Source: Anadara kagoshimensis
Taxonomy: Eukaryota; Mollusca; Bivalvia; Arcoida; Arcidae
DNA length: 64,000 nt
Direction: 5' to 3'
Assembly: GCA_021292105.1 (NCBI GenBank)
Contig: CM037860.1
Coordinates: 9,814,698-9,878,697 of the forward strand
Shown: in pieces, positions 54,801 through 63,147 of the stretch
Numbering within the stretch: position 1 is the stretch's first letter
Layout: the number at the start of each line of letters is the position of its first letter
Notes under the pieces: generated by a model
Told to the model about the DNA's origin: nothing
The model's database searches: none
Seen by the model: the letters and a program-made list of their open reading frames with translations, nothing else
Position numbers and translations under genes: made by a program

Positions 54801-57191
54801 TTCACCTCTGTATAAAGACCACATGCCCATTAAGACCAGTGTTTTAAAGACGTTTTGCTTAAAATTTCTGCCAAAATGTCCTTGATATAAAGACCAACTT
54901 TTAATAAATGCCATATTTCTTAGGTCTGTCTCTAGTCGCTTACAGTATTAAAAAAATTATTGTTGTTCTCACACTGGACTGTGTTGTCTTGAGGATTCTT
55001 TGTTTTATTCCATTTATATGAGAATTTAGTCTAAGCTACCAGTATATATTTCTTGATTGATATCATTTTGAGTATATTTTATATTTTTGTAGGTCACATT
55101 CCTAAGGACTGGATCATACACAATCTAAGCTTTGAGAGGTTTGTTATACCTATAGTTTCCTTTATATCTCTTTTTATTGTGACAGGATATTGTCTCAAAT
55201 ATGTGATGATAATTGACTTATTGACAGAATTTTGGATGGGTATAATTTCCTGAAACTTCACTCAGGGGTTCAAAATTCACAGAGTTGAGGTCTGGGACGT
55301 TTTGATTTTATTTGGGACCCTTGAAATTTAAACTGAAAAAGTTCGATGGACCTGTCATTTTCAATTATGATGACCCTGTTTTCAGATTATTCTCTGATAA
55401 CATAATAGCACATGAATGCCGGACTTTCACATGGAACCTGCCAAAAATAAAGGCAAAAGGTCTTGGATCTTCCATTACAAAACTGAATTTTGAACCCCTT
55501 GTTCACTTGGCTTGTGACTTTCCATTATAACTAAATGTTTATCAATCTTCAATCAATCTAAATAATGACCTCTGAAGAAGAAGGTTACTGTAGTGGTCCT
55601 TTGAAACTTTACTTTACTGTACATATTATGGGACCACTTGTTGTGATGGTAATTGCCTAAACTACACCACTGAATTCTGATTTGCCATTATGTTCTGTGA
55701 TTGTTCAAAAAGTTTATTTGTTATTTTATTTGTATCATTGTTTTAACTTTGTCTAAGTGTCTGTTATTCAGATGGGACCACACCGCCAATTTCAATTTTG
55801 TCATTTTCTGTGCTTGTCCAAAAGTGTGTTTGTGTTGTTTTTGTAGCTTTGTCTGAAGTATGTTATTCAGATGGGACCACACCGCCGATTTCAATTTTGT
55901 CATTTTCTGTGCTTGTCCAAAAGTGTGTTTGTGTTGTTTTTGTAGCTTTGTCTAAAGTATGTGTTATTCAGATGGGACCACACTGCCGATTTCCATTTTG
56001 TCATTTTCTGTGCTTGTCCAAAAGTGTGTTTGTGTTGTTTTTGTAGCTTTGTCTGAAGTATGTGTTATTCAGATGGGACCACACCACCGATTTCCATTTT
56101 GTCATTTTCTGTGCTTGTCCAAAAGTGTGTTTGTGTTGTTTTTGTAGCTTTGTCTGAAGTATGTGTTATTCAGATGGGACCACACTGCCGATTTCCATTT
56201 TGTCATTTTCTGTGCTTGTCCAAAAGTGTTTTGTGTTGTTTTTGTAGCTTTGTCTGAAGTATGTGTTATTCAGATGGGGCCACACTGCCGATTTCCATTT
56301 TGTCATTTTCTGTGCTTGTCCAAAAGTGTGTTTGTGTTGTTTTTGTATTTTGTTTTAAGTATGTGTTCTTTAGTTGTTATTTTCTATATTTACAGATCAG
56401 AACAGCCATTAGATTCAATATGGGGATTGATAGATGTATGCTTGTTATGGCAGACATTAATGTGCGGCATGTTTATTCAGTTTACTTGGAGTTTTGGAGC
56501 CATGTTGTACAAACTTTATCAGTCAGAGGTATGTGAGATTATAATAATCCATTATGAGTATTTGTGTAGGATAGGGAAATCTCACCCGAGGTATTGAACA
56601 TTTCAGTTAGAGATGACGATTGCCGAGTCTCTGACCAGATATCTTCAACTCTGAGGGTGAGATTTCCCTATCCTACATGAATAAACTCATAGTAGATTAT
56701 TTTTCTTCCATTTTAATGTCAATTTTTGGATTCAAATGTGATTAACATAGACATTGATGCCATGTTCGTAAAATCTAATTTTGGTATCAAAATAATATAA
56801 CCATTGGAAAGAATGTACCTAATTTTGGTTTATACAACATGTTTGAACTAGAAAACAAACTGATTTATTCTGAAATCCTATAATTAAAATTTGAAATGCA
56901 TTTAAAAATTGCTAAATTTGAGGACTTGGTTGTCATTTTCTTGCAAGATTAAACAAGGCCAAACAAACCAGATAGACATTCAAGATTTTTGTAATACCCA
57001 CACGGAATCTGTTTGCTAATGATGGTGATGAACAGGTACCATTAATTTTTTCAAAGTTGATCTGATAAAATATATATATTTTTTTTTTATCTTTTCAGCA
57101 CTTTATTTTTCCTATTGAAAGTGATTTTCAAGAAAGCAAATCACATTGCCTGATTGATGCCATGTCTTGTAAGACCAACCCTCTTGTACAT
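48839..57191 (+). CDS. NDC1: NDC1 transmembrane nucleoporin, first nine exons (3' partial)
   Basis: Integral membrane nucleoporin that anchors and helps assemble nuclear pores, and helps insert spindle pole bodies in yeast. Exons: 48839-48871 (tentative), 50097-50217, 52000-52101, 52681-52852, 53951-54068, 54655-54763, 55093-55138, 56396-56528 and 57099-57191, with phases consistent throughout, giving about 309 residues of the roughly 670 usual for animals. Diagnostic strings are NVQIFHPVLW, FLNEYHLFLVLYGMYTGL, NNYIQFPVL and MFGHIPKDWI, matching the human order FHPIQW, LNEYHLFFLLTGAFMGY, MNYLPFPII and LGYIPKAWI. Six hydrophobic segments are visible, as expected for the NDC1 membrane domain. 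The exons for the soluble C-terminal half were not found before 64,000 and must lie to the right. Confidence 0.93.
48872..50096 (+). other. NDC1 intron 1
   Basis: 1.2 kb with a short direct repeat near 49060-49110 (TTTGTTGACATTCATTCT twice) and a MITE family 4 element at its right end. Confidence 0.6.
49513..49824. mobile_element. MITE-like element, family 4
   Basis: 312 bp with inverted ends AGGCCTAAAAAAT and ATTTTTTAGGCCT. Similarity continues inward (TTTTTTGGTTCGGG against AACCAGAACCAAAC reversed, and CTACCTGC against the CCTACCTAG region). It has no coding frame of note. Confidence 0.8.
50097..50217 (+). CDS. NDC1: NDC1 exon 2: first membrane segment
   Basis: Acceptor GTATTTTAAG and donor ATAG|GTATGT, phase 0 to 1. 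It encodes VYSWRCATSLGWTLLTQ, a hydrophobic stretch, and NVQIFHPVLW, the most telling NDC1 motif of the N-terminus. Confidence 0.9.
50218..51999 (+). other. NDC1 intron 2
   Basis: 1.8 kb containing one SINE A copy. Otherwise AT-rich with no supported feature. Confidence 0.65.
50757..51075 (+). mobile_element. SINE family A copy
   Basis: Plus-strand orientation. The head is decayed but has a B-box-like GGTTCAAACAGTGACCGGGT, then GACCCAAGACTTGAAAGTGG, CATGGTTCTTTTGGATCGAA and the 3' segment GACTGGGACATTAAACACCA. It is full length. Confidence 0.83.
52000..52101 (+). CDS. NDC1: NDC1 exon 3: second membrane segment
   Basis: Acceptor CATTTCAG and donor ACTG|GTATGT, phase 1/1. It encodes a segment with SMYFVTMVLLLTVITGALW, a clear membrane helix. 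Confidence 0.88.
52681..52852 (+). CDS. NDC1: NDC1 exon 4: third membrane segment
   Basis: Acceptor TTGATTTCAG and donor AAGAG|GTCAGT, phase 1 to 2. SLVHCMMCVTAGSFTAW parallels the human HSFIHAAMGMVMAW region. Confidence 0.92.
52998..53230 (+). mobile_element. SINE family B, best full copy
   Basis: The head GGTGGCCAAGTGGTCAAAAG looks like a Leu/Ser-type tRNA A box, with a B-box-like AAATTCCACTC. The body is GTGTGAGAAAGTTCTCTTGC, CTGACCATCCTTCCTGATAT and CTTGACTGGAGCATAAAACA, ending at a CTCCACTC tail. Confidence 0.78.
53431..53452. repeat. Poly-T run
   Basis: 22 uninterrupted T. Confidence 0.95.
53951..54068 (+). CDS. NDC1: NDC1 exon 5: fourth membrane segment
   Basis: Acceptor TTATTTTCAG and donor CAT|GTAAGT, phase 2 to 0. 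It starts SFLNEYHLFLVLYGMYTGLF and ends YIQFPVLH. Confidence 0.96.
54655..54763 (+). CDS. NDC1: NDC1 exon 6: fifth membrane segment
   Basis: Acceptor TTTCTTTCAG and donor TTTG|GTATGT, phase 0 to 1. It encodes QTKYFQVRSGVLSELIKSS and then a hydrophobic segment ending PLFWMF. Confidence 0.94.
55093..55138 (+). CDS. NDC1: NDC1 exon 7 (46 bp)
   Basis: A very short exon, acceptor TTTTTGTAG and donor GAGAG|GTTTGT, phase 1 to 2. It encodes GHIPKDWIIHNLSFE, matching human GYIPKAWI. It is followed by a MITE and a 101-bp tandem repeat. Confidence 0.93.
55264..55503. mobile_element. MITE-like element, family 2, copy 2
   Basis: Ends AGGGGTTCAAAATTCAC and CTGAATTTTGAACCCCTT are inverted copies. Interior GATGGACCTGTCATTTTC is shared with the copy at 7.5 kb. 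It begins 125 bp after the donor of the 46-bp NDC1 exon 7. Confidence 0.85.
55745..56362. repeat. 101-bp minisatellite x6 next to an NDC1 exon
   Basis: TTATTCAGATGGGACC recurs at 55764, 55863, 55964, 56065, 56166 and 56266. The array ends about 34 bp before the exon 8 acceptor. Each unit contains GTTGTTTTTGTAG|CTTTG and then GTATGTG, resembling an acceptor and a donor. Because 101 is not a multiple of three, overlapping open frames arise in different registers; I do not consider them genes. Confidence 0.95.
56396..56528 (+). CDS. NDC1: NDC1 exon 8: sixth membrane segment
   Basis: Acceptor TATATTTACAG and donor GAG|GTATGT, phase 2 to 0. It reads SEQPLDSIWGLIDVCLLWQ and ends GAMLYKLYQSE, matching human HRPLDTVSGLLN to KIYATE. 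Confidence 0.95.
56543..56701. mobile_element. MITE-like hairpin element, family 5
   Basis: 159 bp with arms of about 47 bp. The left arm contains GTAGGATAGGGAAATCTCAC, the right arm GTGAGATTTCCCTATCCTAC, and outer parts AATAATCC / GATTATT also pair. It sits 15 bp after the donor of NDC1 exon 8. Confidence 0.9.
56702..57098 (+). other. Rest of NDC1 intron 8
   Basis: Plain AT-rich intron, nothing recognised. Confidence 0.5.
57099..57191 (+). CDS. NDC1: NDC1 exon 9: start of the soluble region
   Basis: 31 codons, phase 0/0, acceptor CTTTTCAG and donor CAT|GTAAGT. It starts HFIFPIESDFQESKSHCL, matching the human HVFPVQPPFAEGSDECL segment, and is the last NDC1 exon found. Confidence 0.93.
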
Positions 57192-57401
57192 GTAAGTTTT
57201 AAATTATCATTGTGCTTTATTTGTCCCACCATTTTCCTTCAGATGTCTACTGTACATTATTAATACTGCTCAAAATGAAACTTTTCAAATAAATGAAGGA
57301 ATTATGGAGAACAAAACTATGCCTAAACGAGGTCATGTTCATATTTCAACTTTAAATTGTAAATAATAATCAGTCTAATACTTTAAAGAATGGAACAATC
57401 T

Positions 57402-57437
57402 AGAGGATTAGTTCCGAATTCATTCGGAACATCCTCT
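57402..57437. repeat. Strong short hairpin
   Basis: Arms AGAGGAT and ATCCTCT outside, GTTCCGAAT and ATTCGGAAC inside, with a 2-base loop and a 2-base bulge on the left arm. It marks the left side of the unexplained segment that follows. Confidence 0.75.
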
Positions 57438-57739
57438 GGATGTGAAATGATAAAGGCGACAACTTTCTCATATTCAGCCGCGTATTATGGCATCTTGAGG
57501 AAGAAGGTGAAGGAAGCTATAGATTTTGCTTAAAATTTCTGAGTTTATGGAGTCTAATGCGATCTAGCTATCTAACTTGGTGAAAATTTTAGGAAAAATC
57601 GGTATCATACTTAATTTTGGGGTCAAACATGCAAAAAATGAATTTTTCAAAAAAAAAATCTGTTTGACATTTGTTTAACCGACTCCCGCTCAATAACCGT
57701 TCATTGTACGAAAAAGTGGTCCATTGACCAAAAAAAGTT

Positions 57740-58075
57740 TGAGATCTTGCGAAAAAAACGGTATTTTTATATTTTTTCTATCTTGTACACAAAATCCACA
57801 ATAAGTGTTCAAAGTTGACCCTATCGCTCAAAATAAAAAAAATCCGCGTCTAAGCACGTGCAGTCTGGCGGAAATTTTCCACACTGCATTCAGTCTCTTG
57901 AAACAGCTTGTGTGAAAACGCCACTTCAGGTGTCAACTTGAAAGTCGGTAAAAATATATTTTAAAGTATTAAGAAAATAACGGTACTTTTATATTTTTCA
58001 TATTTTATGTACAAAATTTATAGTAAATGTTCAAACTCAACCCTGTCTTCCAATGCGCAAAAAAAAAACCCGCCA
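57740..58075. repeat. Two diverged tandem copies, about 220 bp apart
   Basis: AACGGTATTTTTATATTTTT near 57758 and AACGGTACTTTTATATTTTT near 57978 begin parallel blocks that both continue through GTACACAAAAT / GTACAAAATTT, AAGTGTTCAAA / AAATGTTCAAA and end in A-rich then CCGC. The origin is unknown; it may be part of an unrecognised element. Confidence 0.65.
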
Positions 58076-58333
58076 AATTGCATGCAACCGTGAATCGTAC
58101 GATTTCATTGAGGTCAAAGTTCAATGCATCTCTTTTCCAATTAGCGATCGGCATCTCGAGATACCTACCAAAGAAGCCATTTTGTTCATAGATCAAACAT
58201 GACGCCTATTCAAGTGTCCATTTAGATTTACGGATACACAAACATAATATAGTCTGTAAAGGTGCGCTTAGAATAGCCACGTTAGTTCTCCTGTCAATAG
58301 GCGGAATATACAGTGAAACACGCCAATATAAAA

Positions 58334-58422
58334 TATAAAAGGATGGAGCCGGAGGACATTGGAGACATCAGACAATGATTTTGAGCGCTGCAGGATATTC
58401 AACATAATGATGAAAATGTCAG
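58334..58422 (+). promoter_or_regulatory. TATA-type promoter and short first-exon-like module
   Basis: TATAAAAG at 58334-58341; a start site would be expected near 58365. ATGs follow at 58407 and 58410, reading MMKMS, and then a strong donor TCAG|GTAAGG at 58423. This arrangement matches a compact first coding exon. No partner exon was identified. It may be an alternative promoter, a nested gene or the 5' end of a mobile element. Confidence 0.35.
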
Positions 58423-59404
58423 GTAAGGAAGGTTAAATTATGTATTTTGTTTATGAGTAAACTTTGTGAAACCAGACAAAGTGATTACACGAAGTAATTC
58501 CGAGATTAGCGTGTATACGAGTCCAACTAATGATCTGCACAAGTTGACGGTTGTCCTCTGATCTTCACACGTTTATTTTCACACAACCTATTCATTTTAA
58601 ACGTCACAAGACCAATTACGGCACGTCAGTTTAAAAACTTGTGTGGTAGGATTTAGCGTACCGCTTTGAATTCGTACCCATAATAAAGTAACCATTTCTT
58701 TACCAAATTATATTTTGAGTAAATACAAATAAAATAAAAGCTACTATGCACAGGCATGTCGAAAGTTAAACACTGAGCTGCCCAACTCTCGGCCCCTCGG
58801 CAACAGTTGTCCCTTGCCCTTGGACAACTTGGCAATTCATTTGGTCCTTCGGTACTTTGACTTATGCACAATGAGGCAGCTCATTCGATAATGACATGGC
58901 TTTAAGTTTAAGCTTTTTTTAGATAAATAAATAATAAAAATAAATGACAAAAATGTAAATACGATTAACACCAGGACAGTGAAGTACCTGATTATTTTCA
59001 GAATTTTCTGAATCTTTTATTCCATTAATGGCATTATCATGGATAAAAAAAAATGGCCAACTGCCATCACAGTTCTTTTGATTAAATCACATCAGGTGTC
59101 AATACAGAACTTTCAACACCTTTTGGTGTTCACTGACAGTGTTGCTATAATCAGTAGCCCAACATTTGTTTCCCCCTTATTTTTCAGTCTTACTTTTAGT
59201 GTGTTCTTGATGGACCTTGCTATTTCTAAGATCATTCTATCAGTTACTGAGCTATGTCCATCTCCCACTCAGAAGTGAGAGTCTAACCTAGGTATTGAGA
59301 GACACTGATCTGTAACAGTAAGCTTGTGTTTTATCGATTTAGACAACTTAACCATCAAGGACCTTAGCTTCACAGTATAAAAATTACATTGTCAGCTCAA
59401 TAGG
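58423..59404. other. Non-coding segment, nothing firmly recognised
   Basis: The short frames at 58653-58871 (-) and 59039-59278 (+) lack any family resemblance or splice support. I call no gene. Confidence 0.45.
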
Positions 59405-59520
59405 TTTTTTTTCAGGTACTCTGATTTCCTCCACCCTCTCAGAATTAAAACCTTCAGAATATACCTCTTTTTTATACCATAAGAATCTTGAGGGGGGTAT
59501 TATACAGTGTTACTCCACTT
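59405..59520 (+). mobile_element. SINE family B, 3' fragment
   Basis: It has AGGTACTCTGATTTCCTCCA, AAGAATCTTGAGGGGGGTAT and the tail GTTACTCCACTT. The head is absent. Confidence 0.6.
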
Positions 59521-59526
59521 ATTCAG

Positions 59527-59825
59527 AAACCACTGCAGTAGCTCAATCATTGGACTGCTTGCTCCATATGTGGGAGGTTGTGGGTTCCAATCCCAGCCAC
59601 TAGAAAATAGGTACTGGCTGTTATTTTACTAAGAAATCAATGTTAAGAAATGAAGAGACCTTAAACATTTATGTCCCGTGCCACGACAGGTGTGGTAAAT
59701 AAAAAAAAAGCTCACCGCACCTGGTCCCGAGAACATCAAAATTATCTGCCACTTCACCAATAGCTGGTGATGTCTCAATATAAAAGACATGTAAAAACAT
59801 TTCAACCAATCACTCAATTGATCCA
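59527..59825 (+). mobile_element. SINE family A copy
   Basis: Head CAGTAGCTCAATCATTGGAC with a B-box-like GGTTCCAATCCCAGCC, then a body with GTGCCACGACAGGTGTGGTA and the 3' CTGGTGATGTCTCAATATAA. The central core is diverged from the 45.5-kb copy. Confidence 0.78.
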
Positions 59826-60400
59826 CTCATTCAGAATATACAACTATTTTAAATCTGTCTGCATGGGTTTCATTTATTCATCTATTTGATCATGTTGATC
59901 ACTGATGAGTTTTTAAATATTTATGTACTTATTCATATAATTCAATCAGAATTTGTATTTCTTAAAATCTACTTCTATCCTGGAATAGAATGCGTTGCTT
60001 TGTGGTCCGTTTTAATTTTCTGTTGCAGCATTGATGATTCATAGACTAAATCCACCAATCAATATACAGCTCGGTTGGATGTCAGCAATTTGACAGCCTG
60101 AAACAGGATCTTGAAGAATCTTGACTGGGAAGTAATTAAATATAAAACACCATTACTCAACCCATCAAGATAAGTGATAGAATCTTAACAGGTATGAAGC
60201 ATCAATACTTAACTTAACCACCTTTTGGTACAAGTGAAAGAATCTTGTCTGGGAAGTAAAAGATTATTTTTAGACTCCCATCATCTCAGAAATGACCTTC
60301 TATTACTATAATATTACCTGTCACATAAATTTATGCAATAGTTCCACCAATTGCCATCTATTTGATCATTTAACAACAAAACAAAAGATTTCAATGATAA
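59826..60400. other. Non-coding, scattered SINE B-like fragments
   Basis: AAGAATCTTGACTGGGAAGT and two similar phrases recur (60.11, 60.18 and 60.24 kb), suggesting repeated remnants of SINE B tails. No gene is seen. Confidence 0.45.
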
Positions 60401-60648
60401 CCAATGATAGAGTAAGCTCCCCTATCCGAACTCTCCCCAACAGGAAGTATAGAAAAGCACTTCCTTCCTCTTCCTTCTTCCATCATCACTGATAGCAGGT
60501 AGAGGTGTTTTGCTCTATCTGAGCCATCCTTGGTCATTTTTAGCAGTTTTAAGGTATTTTTGGGGTCTAATTTTTTATTTAGATCTCATTCTTTTATTTC
60601 TATATTTCATTTTTTGAAATTTTGTATTTTTTGATTTTTTATTTTAGC

Positions 60649-62544
60649 ATGTCTTTGGACATTCAAAAAAAGGGTATGTGTGGGCATTTGATGCCTGCCC
60701 GTGACCTTCACTTTCAGTGTGGGTCATGTAGACCCTGTTCTAAAGCAGACAGGTGTTCTATCTGCCAACTGTGGACAGAAGAAGATTTTTCTTCTTTTAT
60801 GTCCATCAGGAAATCCCGTTCTAGGACACGGAAGCCCAGAGCTTCCCGTGGTCCCAAGAGGGATTCCTCTCCTCATTCCTCGAGGGTTGAGCATTGCTCC
60901 TCTCCTGGAGTTTCTAGGGGACATCAGGAATTGAGTGGGACCATTTCCACTCTTCCTGACCAGGAGTTGAGAGTTTCTCCCCCTATTGAGTCGAGTTTAT
61001 CTCCTCATAAGGGGTTGAGAACATCTGCTCCCTCTTTTGAGTCGAGTCTAACTCCTCATAAGAGGTTGAGCAAGTCTCCTTCTGGGTCCCCTACTGAGGA
61101 GAGTGGTAAAGCTAAAGTTGGTTCTCCTAGAGCTGTCTTTAGTCCTATAGGCCGACGGTCTGCTACTTTTAGCAGACAGGATCTGTCCCCAAATAGGTCC
61201 TTGTCGGTAGAGGTGCCTTCAGTGAGCGTTTTGTCCAGCACCACAGCTACTATCTCTCAAGCTGTGACAGCAGAGCCGTTATTCAGAATTTCTGATAATC
61301 AGAGGCTTCCTGTTAGTGGTGCTGCTGTGATTCTATCTACAGCACCCACTCCTGGTCACGCTCAGAATTTTTCAGTTTTTTCTGAAAATCGTATGCACCC
61401 TTCATCTGGTCAGTTGGGTTCCAACCTACCAGTTTCTAGCTTTCCAGCTATGTCTTCGGTCAGTACTCTGACCACCAGTCTTAATGGCCAGCAGACTGTT
61501 CCAAGTACTGGTTTTCCTTTTCCAGGTCAACCTGGTACTTGTTCCTTTGGTTTCAGCCAACCTGTGCCTGAACCTTCGCAGGTTCCACAACCAGGGCTTC
61601 ATTTTTCTGCCCATGGTGCTCCGACTGGTTTTCCTTATATGGGACCTAGTAATGTTATGCAACCATCTCATTACCAGGGGCTTTGGCCTCCTTTTCAAGG
61701 TGGCTTTCCTATTCAGGGACAACCATATTTTGGAAATTTTTTCAATCCATATATGGGTCCCTTTGGTCCCATAGCTCACGACAGCCGTGCTGTTAATGGG
61801 TCCCTACCTTTAGTTAGACCATGCACAAGTTCAGTGGAGGTTTCCTCTACTTATTCGTCTAGGTCTAAACCTAAGATTCCCACTACCCAAGTAGTCTCTC
61901 CGAGGTTGCCTGCTGGTACATCTAGTAGGTCTAGATCCAGTTCGTCTGGATCTACCTCTTCTCATGGAGGTGAACGTTCACCTTCGGTTACTTCATCCAG
62001 AAGTATGCAGGAACGGTTATCTTTGTCTCCAGGAGACAAACCTAACTGGTCAGAGGATAGCTCTGTGGAGGACCATGTTCCTAGATCTGTATCTAAGGAT
62101 AAGGATTCTACGGAGGCTGAGACTAAGGTTTCATCTGCCTCGGCACTTTTGGACTGGACCTTTTTTAGGTCCAGTATCCGAGACCTTTTAGGGGAAGAAG
62201 AATGTCCCCCATCTTCAACTCCTGTAAGGGAACAGAGATCTTCTGCTACACAGAAGAAACTGGGTGTGACCCCTGGGTCATCTGACTCAAACTCCTTACC
62301 AGAGTCGGTAGTGGTTGAGTCCACACTTAACCATTTGTATTCTCTCACATCTGGGTCGAGGTCAATTGAGGATTTGCCCACCAATGAAGCACAACCTACT
62401 AAAGGAAAGGTGCTGTCAGTTCTCACATTGGTGGTTTTAAAGCAGCTAATTATGCTTTACATAATAGTAAGATTCACCCAGATCCTCCTAAATTGGAATC
62501 TGATTTTGATCGAATTTCTAAGAGATCCGGATCTGATTCCATAA
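60649..62544 (+). CDS. DIRS ORF1 (gag-like), frame-a part
   Basis: ATG at 60649 in the context TTTAGCATGTC. Residues 11-39 carry a C/H pattern (C11, H13, H21, C24, C27, C30, C36, C39) typical of DIRS and Ngaro ORF1 N-termini, followed by an Arg/Ser-rich stretch (RKSRSRTRKPRASRGPKR), then about 500 residues rich in Ser, Pro, Gln and Gly. Up to about codon 585 the composition looks coding. The last 40 residues turn abnormally hydrophobic, which suggests that the true product leaves this frame near 62403-62442 and continues in the frame below. Confidence 0.75.
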   Translation: MSLDIQKKGMCGHLMPARDLHFQCGSCRPCSKADRCSICQLWTEEDFSSFMSIRKSRSRTRKPRASRGPKRDSSPHSSRVEHCSSPGVSRGHQELSGTISTLPDQELRVSPPIESSLSPHKGLRTSAPSFESSLTPHKRLSKSPSGSPTEESGKAKVGSPRAVFSPIGRRSATFSRQDLSPNRSLSVEVPSVSVLSSTTATISQAVTAEPLFRISDNQRLPVSGAAVILSTAPTPGHAQNFSVFSENRMHPSSGQLGSNLPVSSFPAMSSVSTLTTSLNGQQTVPSTGFPFPGQPGTCSFGFSQPVPEPSQVPQPGLHFSAHGAPTGFPYMGPSNVMQPSHYQGLWPPFQGGFPIQGQPYFGNFFNPYMGPFGPIAHDSRAVNGSLPLVRPCTSSVEVSSTYSSRSKPKIPTTQVVSPRLPAGTSSRSRSSSSGSTSSHGGERSPSVTSSRSMQERLSLSPGDKPNWSEDSSVEDHVPRSVSKDKDSTEAETKVSSASALLDWTFFRSSIRDLLGEEECPPSSTPVREQRSSATQKKLGVTPGSSDSNSLPESVVVESTLNHLYSLTSGSRSIEDLPTNEAQPTKGKVLSVLTLVVLKQLIMLYIIVRFTQILLNWNLILIEFLRDPDLIP

Positions 62545-63128
62545 TCCTCAAATCTCAAGACCGCATTAAGACGGAGAAACTATTGCGTTTAGCAATCTGT
62601 ACCATGTCTTACGCGGATCTCGGGACTTCAGCCCTGTGTGAGATTGGGAAGAAACCTCCATCTCAGGAGAAAGATGAGCTTTTTAGTCAGCTCATACAGG
62701 GCATTGACTCCTCTCATAGGGATTGTGTTGCCCTTCTTCTGGCAGTTCTGTCTAACCTAGTTGTTAGCAGAAGGAAGGAGGTCTTAGCTGGCATTTCTTC
62801 CTCTGTTTTACCTGATTATTTCAGGGATAAACTTTTAGTAGCTCCCATTGCAGGTCCAAACCTCTTTGGTGGTGCTTTACGCCCAGTTCTTGAGGAATTA
62901 CAGAAGGACCCTGCAAGTTTAATTAATAAACTTCAAGGAGCTACCAAGGGTCGCCAGGCTCCCGACAATAGGAGAAAGCGGCGTAACACCTTTTCCTCAG
63001 GTGGTTCTAATAGGAAACGTCCGAGGTATAGGTCAGGGAATAAAAACAAACAGGTTAAGTCTCCGAAGCGGAAAGTGGTTTTCAGCAAGGGAGCAGCTTC
63101 TTCCACTTTAGGAAAGAAGTCTACCTGA
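62403..63128 (+). CDS. DIRS ORF1, continuation in the -1 frame
   Basis: This frame opens right after a stop at 62400-62402 and runs to TGA at 63126-63128. It has no ATG near its beginning. It starts GAVSSHIGGFKAANYALHNS and later has LLRLAICTMSYADLGTSAL, an amphipathic helical region and a very basic C-terminus (NRRKRRNTF, NRKRPRYRSGNKNK), consistent with nucleic-acid binding by a gag-like protein. It overlaps the previous frame by 142 bp, with a TTTAAAG heptamer inside the overlap. Confidence 0.7.
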   Translation, partial: RKGAVSSHIGGFKAANYALHNSKIHPDPPKLESDFDRISKRSGSDSIILKSQDRIKTEKLLRLAICTMSYADLGTSALCEIGKKPPSQEKDELFSQLIQGIDSSHRDCVALLLAVLSNLVVSRRKEVLAGISSSVLPDYFRDKLLVAPIAGPNLFGGALRPVLEELQKDPASLINKLQGATKGRQAPDNRRKRRNTFSSGGSNRKRPRYRSGNKNKQVKSPKRKVVFSKGAASSTLGKKST

Positions 63129-63147
63129 CGGGCTAAGCCCCCCGACA

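Noticed and set aside
55798-56597. Overlapping reading frames encoding a repeated Cys/Val-rich peptide
   Set aside because: They follow the 101-bp minisatellite in shifting registers and only the last part overlaps a true exon (NDC1 exon 8) by read-through.
58653-59278. Two frames of 72 and 79 codons
   Set aside because: No motif, no splice support and no codon-usage signal beyond chance.
57192-60400. Search for NDC1 exon 10 before the DIRS element
   Set aside because: No in-phase segment resembling the NDC1 soluble domain was found; it presumably lies beyond the window.
61426-62426. Antisense frames of 117 and 154 codons within the DIRS ORF1
   Set aside because: Shadows of a long Ser-rich sense ORF; no family resemblance.
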